5,514 nt of DNA. It comes from Geodermatophilaceae bacterium. Its GTDB lineage: Bacteria; Actinomycetota; Actinomycetes; Mycobacteriales; Geodermatophilaceae. Within the stretch, counting starts at the first letter, position 1; each line of letters starts with the position of its first letter. The position numbers were made by a program, and so were the translations under genes. Below the pieces are notes generated by a model. It was not told the origin of the DNA. It ran no database searches and saw only the letters and a program-made list of their open reading frames with translations. Below are positions 1 to 4,528 of the stretch, in pieces. The stretch covers positions 1 through 5,514 of the forward strand of contig JACCSC010000199.1 in the NCBI GenBank assembly GCA_013813215.1, read 5' to 3'.

Positions 1-252
1 GTGCAGCGCCACCTCGGTGCTCGGCATCGGAGCGCCGTCGAGGACCGCCCCGTCGGCGATCCGGACCAGGGAGTACGCCGCCGCGGTCAGCTCGTCGAGC
101 CGGGTTCCCGCCGCGGTCACCCAGCAGGCGTCCCCCACCCGGGCCGACAGGTTGCCGCCGGACCCGACCACGAGCCCGGCGGCCACGAACCGCCGCCCGG
201 CCTCGGACAGCTGCTCGCGGGGATCCACCCCGCCGACGCTACCGGCGATCAT
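1..252 (-). CDS. Class II aldolase/adducin-family protein, N-terminal part (cut by window edge)
   Basis: The frame is open from an ATG at 252 to the window edge, giving 84 residues. Class II aldolases (FucA, RhaD, AraD and relatives) are soluble metal-dependent enzymes that cleave or epimerise sugar phosphates. Three family landmarks appear in the right order. A GSGGNLSAR loop at residues 30-38 corresponds to the phosphate-binding GNxSxR region. A VTAAGTRLDEL stretch at about 46-56 corresponds to the T-P-x-G segment, here with Ala in place of Pro. MPSTE at 76-80 carries the equivalent of the catalytic Glu73 of FucA (E80). The zinc-binding histidines would lie beyond the edge, so activity cannot be judged. 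A GTG at 228 (residue 9) is an alternative start, because the ATG has no clear Shine-Dalgarno. The ATG lies inside a 14-bp inverted-repeat arm. The substrate is unknown, and the gene looks functionally separate from the redox genes upstream. Confidence 0.88.
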   Translation of the reverse strand, partial: MIAGSVGGVDPREQLSEAGRRFVAAGLVVGSGGNLSARVGDACWVTAAGTRLDELTAAAYSLVRIADGAVLDGAPMPSTEVALH

Positions 253-320
253 GACCAACAGTGGCCGGATTTGTACGGTTTTGACCCGACTTGACGTGCC
301 CCGAACGTCATGATCGCCGG
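242..320. repeat. Perfect 14-bp inverted repeat spanning the aldolase start region
   Basis: The arm CCGGCGATCATGAC at 242-255 is the exact reverse complement of GTCATGATCGCCGG at 307-320, with 51 bases between. The left arm contains the aldolase start codon (250-252) and its first codons. A readthrough transcript from the redox cassette could fold this into a 14-bp stem that buries the start codon. It could instead be a dispersed intergenic repeat or a regulator site. The repeat is directly visible; its role is inference. Confidence 0.85.
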
Positions 321-337
321 GGAAGGGAGGCGCGGAG
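253..337 (-). promoter_or_regulatory. Intergenic region before the aldolase: possible promoter and TTGAC direct repeat
   Basis: These 85 bases lie between the miniprotein stop and the aldolase start and include the most AT-rich stretch nearby. On the minus strand TACAAAT (275-269) is a weak -10-like candidate about 16 bases upstream of the ATG. Just upstream of it, the plus strand shows TTGAC at 281-285 and again at 291-295, spaced one helical turn apart, which read as GTCAA on the minus strand. This could be a regulator site. No good -35 box pairs with the -10 candidate, so this is tentative. Confidence 0.25.
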
Positions 338-415
338 TCAGGACAGCGCGATCAAGGCCCCGAGGAAGAATCCGACGGCGGCCAACCAGACCAGGGTGGG
401 CAGGGCGCGGGGCAT
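338..415 (-). CDS. 25-residue single-pass membrane miniprotein after the Rieske gene
   Basis: A short frame runs from ATG at 415 to TGA at 338-340 and encodes 25 residues. The protein starts MPRALPTLVW, continues as an almost purely hydrophobic segment (LAAVGFFLGALIAL) and ends in Ser. This is one membrane helix with Arg at the N-terminal side, so it would probably sit N-in. Its start is well supported: GAGGAG lies at 426-421 with a 5-base spacer. The Rieske stop codon runs straight into that Shine-Dalgarno (TGAGGAG), exactly as at the membrane-protein/Rieske junction upstream. I do not recognise the family. By size and position it recalls the tiny helices of cytochrome complexes (PetG/PetN of b6f, CydX of bd oxidase), but that is analogy and not homology. 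It could be an accessory subunit of the neighbouring membrane/Rieske pair. The frame is short enough to be chance, but the coupled ribosome site argues against that. Confidence 0.62.
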   Translation of the reverse strand: MPRALPTLVWLAAVGFFLGALIALS

Positions 416-420
416 CAGCT

Positions 421-427
421 CTCCTCA
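421..427 (-). promoter_or_regulatory. TGAGGAG stop/Shine-Dalgarno junction for the miniprotein
   Basis: The Rieske stop TGA (427-425) overlaps GAGGAG (426-421), which sits 5 bases before the miniprotein ATG. Ribosomes ending on the Rieske message are placed to restart on the miniprotein. This decides the start at 415 and is the main evidence that the 25-codon frame is translated. Confidence 0.7.
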
Positions 428-868
428 GCTCGTGTAGACGTCGTCGCCGCGTACCGCGACCGCCACCGGCGGCAGCGGACGCCCAGCCGGACCGGCCACG
501 GGCGCCCCGGTGGCCAGGTCGAAGCGGCTCAAGTGACACGGGCAGACGATCAGCCCGTCCTCTATCGAGGCCACCGTGCAGCCCTGGTGCGTGCAGGTCG
601 CGGAGAAGGCGCCTACCTCGTCGGACTCGCCGCGGGTCAGCACGACCTTGGCCTCGGCCACGATGAGCCCCCCACCGGCCGGGATGTCGCGCAACGCGGC
701 CAGCCGGGTGCCGGTTCCCTCGTCGCTGCCGTAGCCGTTAGCCGCCGCGGTCGCCGGCTTGGTCCCGGTCGCGTCGCTGGACGCGGCCACGACGTACCCG
801 ACCACGCCGGCCCCGGCGGTGATCGCACCACCGCGCAGCAGTGAGCGCCGGCTCAGCCCTTCGGACAC
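425..868 (-). CDS. Tat-exported Rieske 2Fe-2S protein
   Basis: This 147-residue protein should carry one Rieske 2Fe-2S cluster and transfer electrons at the outer face of the membrane. The N-terminus has a twin-arginine motif (SRRSLL, residues 6-11) and a hydrophobic stretch at about 13-30, which may be cleaved or kept as an anchor. A Gly/Ala/Thr-rich linker follows to about residue 55. The C-terminal half holds both cluster boxes: CTHQGC at 92-97 and CPCH at 109-112. By family rules C92, H94, C109 and H112 bind the cluster, and C97-C111 form the disulfide. The second box reads CHLSRFD, so the usual Gly after His is Leu, and the Tyr of high-potential bc1 Rieske proteins is Phe (F116). The GTG start at 868 has AGGAGG five bases upstream. 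The gene begins 10 bases after the five-helix membrane-protein gene. It is far smaller than a QcrA-type subunit, so it is probably not part of the main bc complex. Confidence 0.95.
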   Translation of the reverse strand: MSEGLSRRSLLRGGAITAGAGVVGYVVAASSDATGTKPATAAANGYGSDEGTGTRLAALRDIPAGGGLIVAEAKVVLTRGESDEVGAFSATCTHQGCTVASIEDGLIVCPCHLSRFDLATGAPVAGPAGRPLPPVAVAVRGDDVYTS

Positions 869-873
869 GGCGG

Positions 874-881
874 CCTCCTCA
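874..881 (-). promoter_or_regulatory. TGAGGAGG stop/Shine-Dalgarno junction for the Rieske gene
   Basis: The membrane-protein stop TGA (881-879) shares its last base with AGGAGG (879-874), five bases before the GTG at 868. This fixes the Rieske start and implies translational coupling of the two genes. The same design recurs at the next junction. Confidence 0.75.
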
Positions 882-1442
882 GGTCAGCGGTACGCCCGAG
901 CGGGTGAAGAACCACAGCGCTGCGGTGATCCACAGCAGCGCGAGTCCGGCCAGCACGGTGCCGCCGAGGACCGGCAGCGCCCAGCCGGGCAACGCGCGCG
1001 AGCGCAGGGCAAGCATCTTGGCGGCGTACGCGCCGTAGAAGAGACATCCGACGATGCTGTGCACGGTGACCCGCAGGTCCCCCGCGGCGAAGCCAAGCGC
1101 CCACAGGCAGTGCAGCGCCACCGGCAACGTCAGCACGAACGCCGCCGTACCGCCCCACCGGTGCACGGGAGCGAGCCAGGCCGGGGCGGTCCCGCCCACG
1201 CCCGGCAGCCGGCCCCACATCCACAGCGCGGAGCCGAGCTGCACGAGCAGCAGCACGGTGGCGGCGGTGGTCAACCAGGCCTTCATCTGCAGCATCCCGG
1301 AGAACCCGAGCGTGGTCAGCGGCCGGTTGGCCGGCTCGTGCAGTCCGCCGTACAGCCCGAGGGAGAGCGCAACGACGGCGCCGAGGAGCAGGACGGCCGT
1401 CAGACCGACTCTCGGTGCGGTCGTCGGCTCGGTCATGCTCAT
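879..1442 (-). CDS. Five-helix membrane protein with conserved-looking histidines, possible cytochrome-b-like partner of the Rieske protein
   Basis: With the ATG at 1442 this encodes 187 residues; an ATG two codons later (1436) is equally possible, and neither has a good Shine-Dalgarno. Five hydrophobic segments lie at about 12-32, 55-77, 98-119, 126-147 and 154-179. Arginines at 78, 95, 147 and 149 suggest an N-in, C-out topology. Histidines sit near segment ends: H35 after helix 1, H94 in PVHRWGG before helix 3, H111 late in helix 3 (ALHCLW), and H128 at the start of helix 4 (VHSIVG). H111 and H128 would face each other near the outer surface, a plausible b-heme pair as in cytochrome b561 or ferric-reductase folds. 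From memory it resembles an uncharacterised actinobacterial family (DUF6529) found beside small Rieske proteins; I could not search for this. The coupled Rieske gene supports a shared redox role. Heme binding is inference. Confidence 0.87.
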   Translation of the reverse strand: MSMTEPTTAPRVGLTAVLLLGAVVALSLGLYGGLHEPANRPLTTLGFSGMLQMKAWLTTAATVLLLVQLGSALWMWGRLPGVGGTAPAWLAPVHRWGGTAAFVLTLPVALHCLWALGFAAGDLRVTVHSIVGCLFYGAYAAKMLALRSRALPGWALPVLGGTVLAGLALLWITAALWFFTRSGVPLT

Positions 1443-1522
1443 GGCCGCGCGCCCGGTCCAGCCCCGTACTGCGCTCACTGTCGGGCCGGAGGCGCTCCGG
1501 CGCAAGGGTGTTGGGCCGGGAC
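1443..1522 (-). promoter_or_regulatory. 80-base gap between the polyketide synthase and membrane-protein genes, with a GC hairpin at 1485-1501
   Basis: The only sizeable gap in the minus-strand gene run. It contains a perfect dyad, GCCGGAG-GCG-CTCCGGC (7-bp stem, 3-base loop, 1485-1501). No T-run follows on the minus strand, so it is not a classical intrinsic terminator. It could be a weak terminator, a processing site or an operator separating the biosynthetic and redox cassettes. I see no convincing -35/-10 pair, so the redox cassette may depend partly on readthrough. Confidence 0.4.
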
Positions 1523-2557
1523 TCAGCGGCGGCGCAGCAGGGCGGCGTACAGGGTCAGCCCCGGCCCGAACGCGGTCATCACGACGTAGCCGCCCGGCGA
1601 GACGGCGGGCGTCACCTCGGCCAGGGCGAGCAGCACCGTGGCCGACGAGCAGTTGCCGTGCTCGGCGAGCACCCGCCGCGAGTCGGCCAGCGCGTCCGCG
1701 GGCAACGCGAGGCGCTGCGTCACCACGTCCAGGATCCGCGGGCCGCCGGGGTGTACCGCCCAGCCGGCGACATCGGAGGGGACCAGGCCGTGCCGGGCCA
1801 GTAGCCCGCCGATCACCGGCTCGACGTGCTTGGCCAGCACGTCGGGGACCCGCGGTGACAGGCCCATCCGGAACCCGAGATCGGTCACGTCCCAGGTCAT
1901 GTGGTCCGCGGTGGAGGCATCGGTGCACGCCTCGACGTCGAGCAACTCGAGCCCGTCGTCGACGTCCGGCCGGAGCACGACCGCGGCGGCCGCGTCGCTG
2001 AACAGGGCGTGGCTGACCATCTGGCCGATGTCGTCGGTGGCCGGCTGGAGGTGCAGGCTGGTCAGTTCCAGGCAGAGCAGCAAGGCAGGGCGCGAGCGGG
2101 CCGTCACGTAGTCCGCGGTCGAGGCCAGGGCCGGGAGCGCCGCGTAGCAGCCCATGTGGCCGACGAACAGTCGCTGCAGGTCGGTGGCCATCCCGAGGTC
2201 GCGGGCCAGCCGGATGTCCACCCCTGGGGTGGCGTAGCCGGTGCACGAAGCCACGGTCAGCAGGCCGATATCACTGGCCCGGAGGCCCGCATCGGCCAGC
2301 GCCTGGGCGGCAGCCTGCTTGGCCAGCGGCATCGCCTCGGCGGCGTACCGATCCATCCGCGCCCCGGTGCTCCAGCCGGACACGTCCTCGTCCAGCGGGT
2401 TGGCCACGGCGTGCCGTGTGGTCACCCCGGCTGCGGCGAACAGCCGTCGGGCCGTCGCCCGGTGGCCGTAGTGCGAGGCGAAGAATCCGTCCCAGAGCGC
2501 CTGCTGGCCGACCCCGGGCGGTACGGCGTAGCGCACGCCGGTCAGGACTGCTACCAC
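1523..2557 (-). CDS. Type III polyketide synthase (chalcone synthase-like)
   Basis: This 344-residue protein has the normal length for a bacterial type III synthase, a homodimeric cytosolic enzyme that extends an acyl-CoA starter with malonyl-CoA and cyclises the chain. The full catalytic triad is visible. C137 in GHMGCYAALP is the acyl-bearing nucleophile (Cys164 of plant CHS). H269 in HPGGPRILD matches His303, and N302 in HGNCSSATV matches Asn336. The gatekeeper phenylalanines F186 (HALFSD) and F229 (LGFRMG) match F215 and F265. The C-terminal GFGPG loop reads AFGPG (329-333). The cavity residue equivalent to CHS Thr197 is His169. GTG at 2557 was chosen because it overlaps the upstream stop by 7 bases and has GAGG (2568-2565) seven bases before it; the open frame extends further upstream but only inside the neighbouring gene. 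The product is unknown: an alkylresorcinol, pyrone or phenolic lipid is possible. The flanking methyltransferase and flavoenzyme suggest tailoring. Confidence 0.95.
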   Translation of the reverse strand: MVAVLTGVRYAVPPGVGQQALWDGFFASHYGHRATARRLFAAAGVTTRHAVANPLDEDVSGWSTGARMDRYAAEAMPLAKQAAAQALADAGLRASDIGLLTVASCTGYATPGVDIRLARDLGMATDLQRLFVGHMGCYAALPALASTADYVTARSRPALLLCLELTSLHLQPATDDIGQMVSHALFSDAAAAVVLRPDVDDGLELLDVEACTDASTADHMTWDVTDLGFRMGLSPRVPDVLAKHVEPVIGGLLARHGLVPSDVAGWAVHPGGPRILDVVTQRLALPADALADSRRVLAEHGNCSSATVLLALAEVTPAVSPGGYVVMTAFGPGLTLYAALLRRR

Positions 2558-3744
2558 CGGGCGACCTCGGTGGCGCCGTCCGGGTCCAGCCCCAGGGCCG
2601 CCATTCCCAGCCAGTCCGCGCACACGTCGCTGGTGGCCGGCTGCAGCGACCCGCAGCGGGCATCGCGGAAGATCCGTTCCAGGGGGTTGCCGCGCCGGGA
2701 CGCCGACGTACCGGCTGCCTCCAGCATCGAGGCGGCCACGTCCATCGCGGTCTGCCCGGCCAGCAGCTTCGCCCGCCAGACCCAGCGGTTCGTGTCCGGC
2801 TCGCCCGGTGCGCTGTCGATCCGACCGGCCGCCTCCAGCACGGCGAGGCGGGCGGCGGCGACCGCGGCGTCGGCCCGACCTATCCGCGCTCGTACGGCGG
2901 GCAGCCGTTGCAGTCCCCGGCCGGACAGGTGCTCGACCGCCGCGTCGATGGCGGACTGCGCGACACCGACGTAGACCGCGGCGTACGACGCGACGAGCCA
3001 CTGCGGCATCACCTGGGCCAGCATCAGCACGAGCCCCTCCATGCCGCCGAGCAGCCGGTCCTCGGGCACGGTGACGTCCAGGTGCAGGTCGTTGCTGCCG
3101 GTAGCCCGCATGCCGAGGGAGTCCCACGTCTGCTCGACGGTCAGGCCCGCCCCGGCCGGCACCAGGAAGTGCGAGAGCACCGGCGGGTCAGAGCCCTCCC
3201 GGCGGGCCGCGACCAGGTAGCCGTCGGCGTGCCCCGCGCCGGACACGAACGTCTTGGACCCGGTGATGTGGAAGCCGTCGTCGACCTCGCGGTAGGACGT
3301 GGTCAGGGCGGACAGCCGGCTGCCCGCGCCCCGCTCGCTCATGGCCACCGCGTAGAGGGCGCCCTTCGCGGCGGCTTCGAGGACCTGGTCTCGCAGGGCG
3401 AAGTACGACTCCGGTACGCCGAGGGCGCGGGCCATCTCGTCCGGCGTACCGGCCAGGGCGCCGGTCACCGAGGCGTGCATGTTAAAGATCAGCGCGGTGG
3501 CGCCGTTGCCCGCGGCCAGGACCATCGCCACCTCGGCGTAGTCCTGGAAGCCGGCGCCGGCCCCACCGAGCCGGGTCGGGACCATCAGGCCGAGCAGGCC
3601 GGCCGCCCGCAGGTCGGCGAAGTCCGCCGCGGGATAGGCGCCATCCCGGTCGTGTGCAGCTGCCCGCTCAGCGAGCCGGGGCGCCAGGTGGTGTGCGGCA
3701 GCGACGCCCTCGGCCGGGTCGGTGGGCGGGTCGGTCGCGGTCAT
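2551..3744 (-). CDS. Acyl-CoA dehydrogenase-fold flavoprotein, dehydrogenase or flavin monooxygenase
   Basis: The 397 residues match the usual length of single-domain acyl-CoA dehydrogenases. The all-helical N-terminal domain runs to about residue 125. The central beta domain has the FAD/substrate loop AVAMSERGAGSR (132-143), the GFHITGSKTFVSGA strand (157-170) and WDSLGMRATGSND (207-219). The C-terminal helices follow. Two hallmarks are absent. The R-Q-F-G flavin-contact motif is replaced by SGRGLQRLP (274-282), and the YEGT-type segment bearing the catalytic glutamate of medium-chain enzymes reads RCGSLQPATSD (363-373) with no Glu. Enzymes of this fold with such a C-terminus include flavin-dependent monooxygenases (HsaA, DszC, KijD3), so hydroxylation or oxidation of the polyketide is as likely as alpha,beta-desaturation. 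The ATG at 3744 overlaps the methyltransferase stop (ATGA) and has AAGGAG five bases before it. The end of the gene overlaps the polyketide synthase start. Confidence 0.92.
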   Translation of the reverse strand: MTATDPPTDPAEGVAAAHHLAPRLAERAAAHDRDGAYPAADFADLRAAGLLGLMVPTRLGGAGAGFQDYAEVAMVLAAGNGATALIFNMHASVTGALAGTPDEMARALGVPESYFALRDQVLEAAAKGALYAVAMSERGAGSRLSALTTSYREVDDGFHITGSKTFVSGAGHADGYLVAARREGSDPPVLSHFLVPAGAGLTVEQTWDSLGMRATGSNDLHLDVTVPEDRLLGGMEGLVLMLAQVMPQWLVASYAAVYVGVAQSAIDAAVEHLSGRGLQRLPAVRARIGRADAAVAAARLAVLEAAGRIDSAPGEPDTNRWVWRAKLLAGQTAMDVAASMLEAAGTSASRRGNPLERIFRDARCGSLQPATSDVCADWLGMAALGLDPDGATEVARW

Positions 3745-4490
3745 CGCGGCTCCTTGTACTTGCGGCGCTTGGTTCCGTACGCCTGGAACAGGACGGCGGT
3801 CGGTCGGGTAGCCACCAGCGGCACCCGGTCGCCACGTCGGGCCAGCAGCCGCAGGATTCCCAGCACCGAGGGGCGCAGGCCGCGCAGCGTCAGCGGTACG
3901 CCGTGCGCCGCGGCCAGCCTTCGTAGCTCGTCGCGGTTGACGAACAGCGTCGGGTCGTGGATGCCCTTGGGTGCTCCGCCGGGGATCCGCTCGGCGATGT
4001 GCACGGCGAGCAGCCGGGCCAGCGCGGTGTCGGCCAGCGTGTCGATCACGAGGCGGCCGCCGGGTCGGAGGATGCGGCATGCCTCGGCGACCGCACCGGG
4101 CAGGTCGGTGACGTGCTCCAGGATCTCCCCGGCGACGACCACGTCGGCTGTGTGGTCGGGCAACGGCAGGGCGAGGACGTCGGCACGCACGGTCTGCACG
4201 CCGTACGCGGCGGCCTGGCGCAGCGCGGAGAGCGTGATGTCCAGGCCGATGTGGTGGTAGCCGTGGTCTGCCACGTGCGGGGCGAGCAGGCCGCCGCCGC
4301 AGGCCAGGTCGACCAGGACCGCTCTTGGTCTGCTCGCTTGGGGGATCAGCGTGGCCCGGGCCTCGGCAATGGCGTGCAGCAGCGCGAACGGCCCTTGCGG
4401 GTTCCACCAGTGCTGCACCAGGTCGTCGTACTGGCGCGGATCGTTCCGCGGTCGGCTCAGCCGATCGCTCGTTCGGACCAGCAGGGGCAC
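3741..4490 (-). CDS. UbiG-like class I SAM-dependent methyltransferase
   Basis: From the GTG at 4490 the protein has 249 residues, close to UbiG-type O-methyltransferases. The N-terminus carries the UbiG-like YDDLVQHWWNPQGPFALLH (21-39). The SAM-binding motif I is VDLACGGG (60-67), with the acidic residue of strand 2 at D84 (GLDIT). GEILEH (121-126) and RILRPGG (139-145) are the later Rossmann motifs. KGIHDPTLFVNRDEL (175-189) corresponds to the membrane-associating loop seen in UbiG. UbiG methylates polyprenyl catechols and quinols; here the likely substrate is a hydroxylated polyketide or phenolic lipid, inferred from the two coupled genes. A longer frame opening at 4604 would run into the nuclease gene on the same strand in another frame, so I prefer 4490. 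Its ribosome site is weak (TAAGG 8-9 bases upstream), and a promoter-like sequence just before it suggests a near-leaderless message. It is first of three overlapping genes. Confidence 0.92.
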   Translation of the reverse strand: MPLLVRTSDRLSRPRNDPRQYDDLVQHWWNPQGPFALLHAIAEARATLIPQASRPRAVLVDLACGGGLLAPHVADHGYHHIGLDITLSALRQAAAYGVQTVRADVLALPLPDHTADVVVAGEILEHVTDLPGAVAEACRILRPGGRLVIDTLADTALARLLAVHIAERIPGGAPKGIHDPTLFVNRDELRRLAAAHGVPLTLRGLRPSVLGILRLLARRGDRVPLVATRPTAVLFQAYGTKRRKYKEPR

Positions 4491-4499
4491 CCACCCAGC

Positions 4500-4528
4500 C
4501 TTACACAGCGGGCGGGACGGCCGGTCAC
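4500..4528 (-). promoter_or_regulatory. Candidate promoter for the methyltransferase-flavoenzyme-polyketide synthase operon
   Basis: On the minus strand GTGACC (4528-4523) and TGTAAG (4505-4500) each match four of six bases of the sigma-70-type -35 and -10 consensus and are separated by exactly 17 bases. The -35 overlaps the nuclease stop codon (4527-4525). Transcription would start within about 0-3 bases of the GTG at 4490, giving a leaderless or nearly leaderless message, which is common in actinobacteria. Such matches also occur by chance. Confidence 0.35.

Noticed and set aside
299..322. CCCCG/CGGGG stem as a terminator after the miniprotein gene
   Set aside because: The stem has only five pairs with a 14-base loop and no T-run on the minus strand, and it is better explained as part of the larger inverted repeat.
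249..539. Minus-strand 96-codon frame across the Rieske C-terminus and intergenic region
   Set aside because: It is in another frame from the Rieske protein and the miniprotein, is Arg/Gly-rich and has no recognisable motif.
759..1589. Long plus-strand open frames here and at 1054-2001, 1901-2974, 2416-4260 and 3957-4829
   Set aside because: They are antisense to clearly recognised minus-strand genes, have low-complexity Arg/Gly/Pro/Ala-rich translations with no family motif, and are the expected by-product of high GC content.
1443..2246. N-terminal extension of the membrane-protein frame up to 2246
   Set aside because: The extra part lies inside the polyketide synthase gene in another frame and is Arg/Pro-rich; the recognisable protein begins at the ATG at 1442.
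2558..3127. N-terminal extension of the polyketide synthase frame up to 3127
   Set aside because: It overlaps the flavoenzyme gene, has no homology-like content, and would exceed the normal length of about 350 residues; the GTG at 2557 has a suitable ribosome site.
3745..4494. N-terminal extension of the flavoenzyme frame up to 4494
   Set aside because: It lies inside the methyltransferase gene and is Arg-rich shadow sequence; the ATG at 3744 has a strong AAGGAG and an ATGA overlap.
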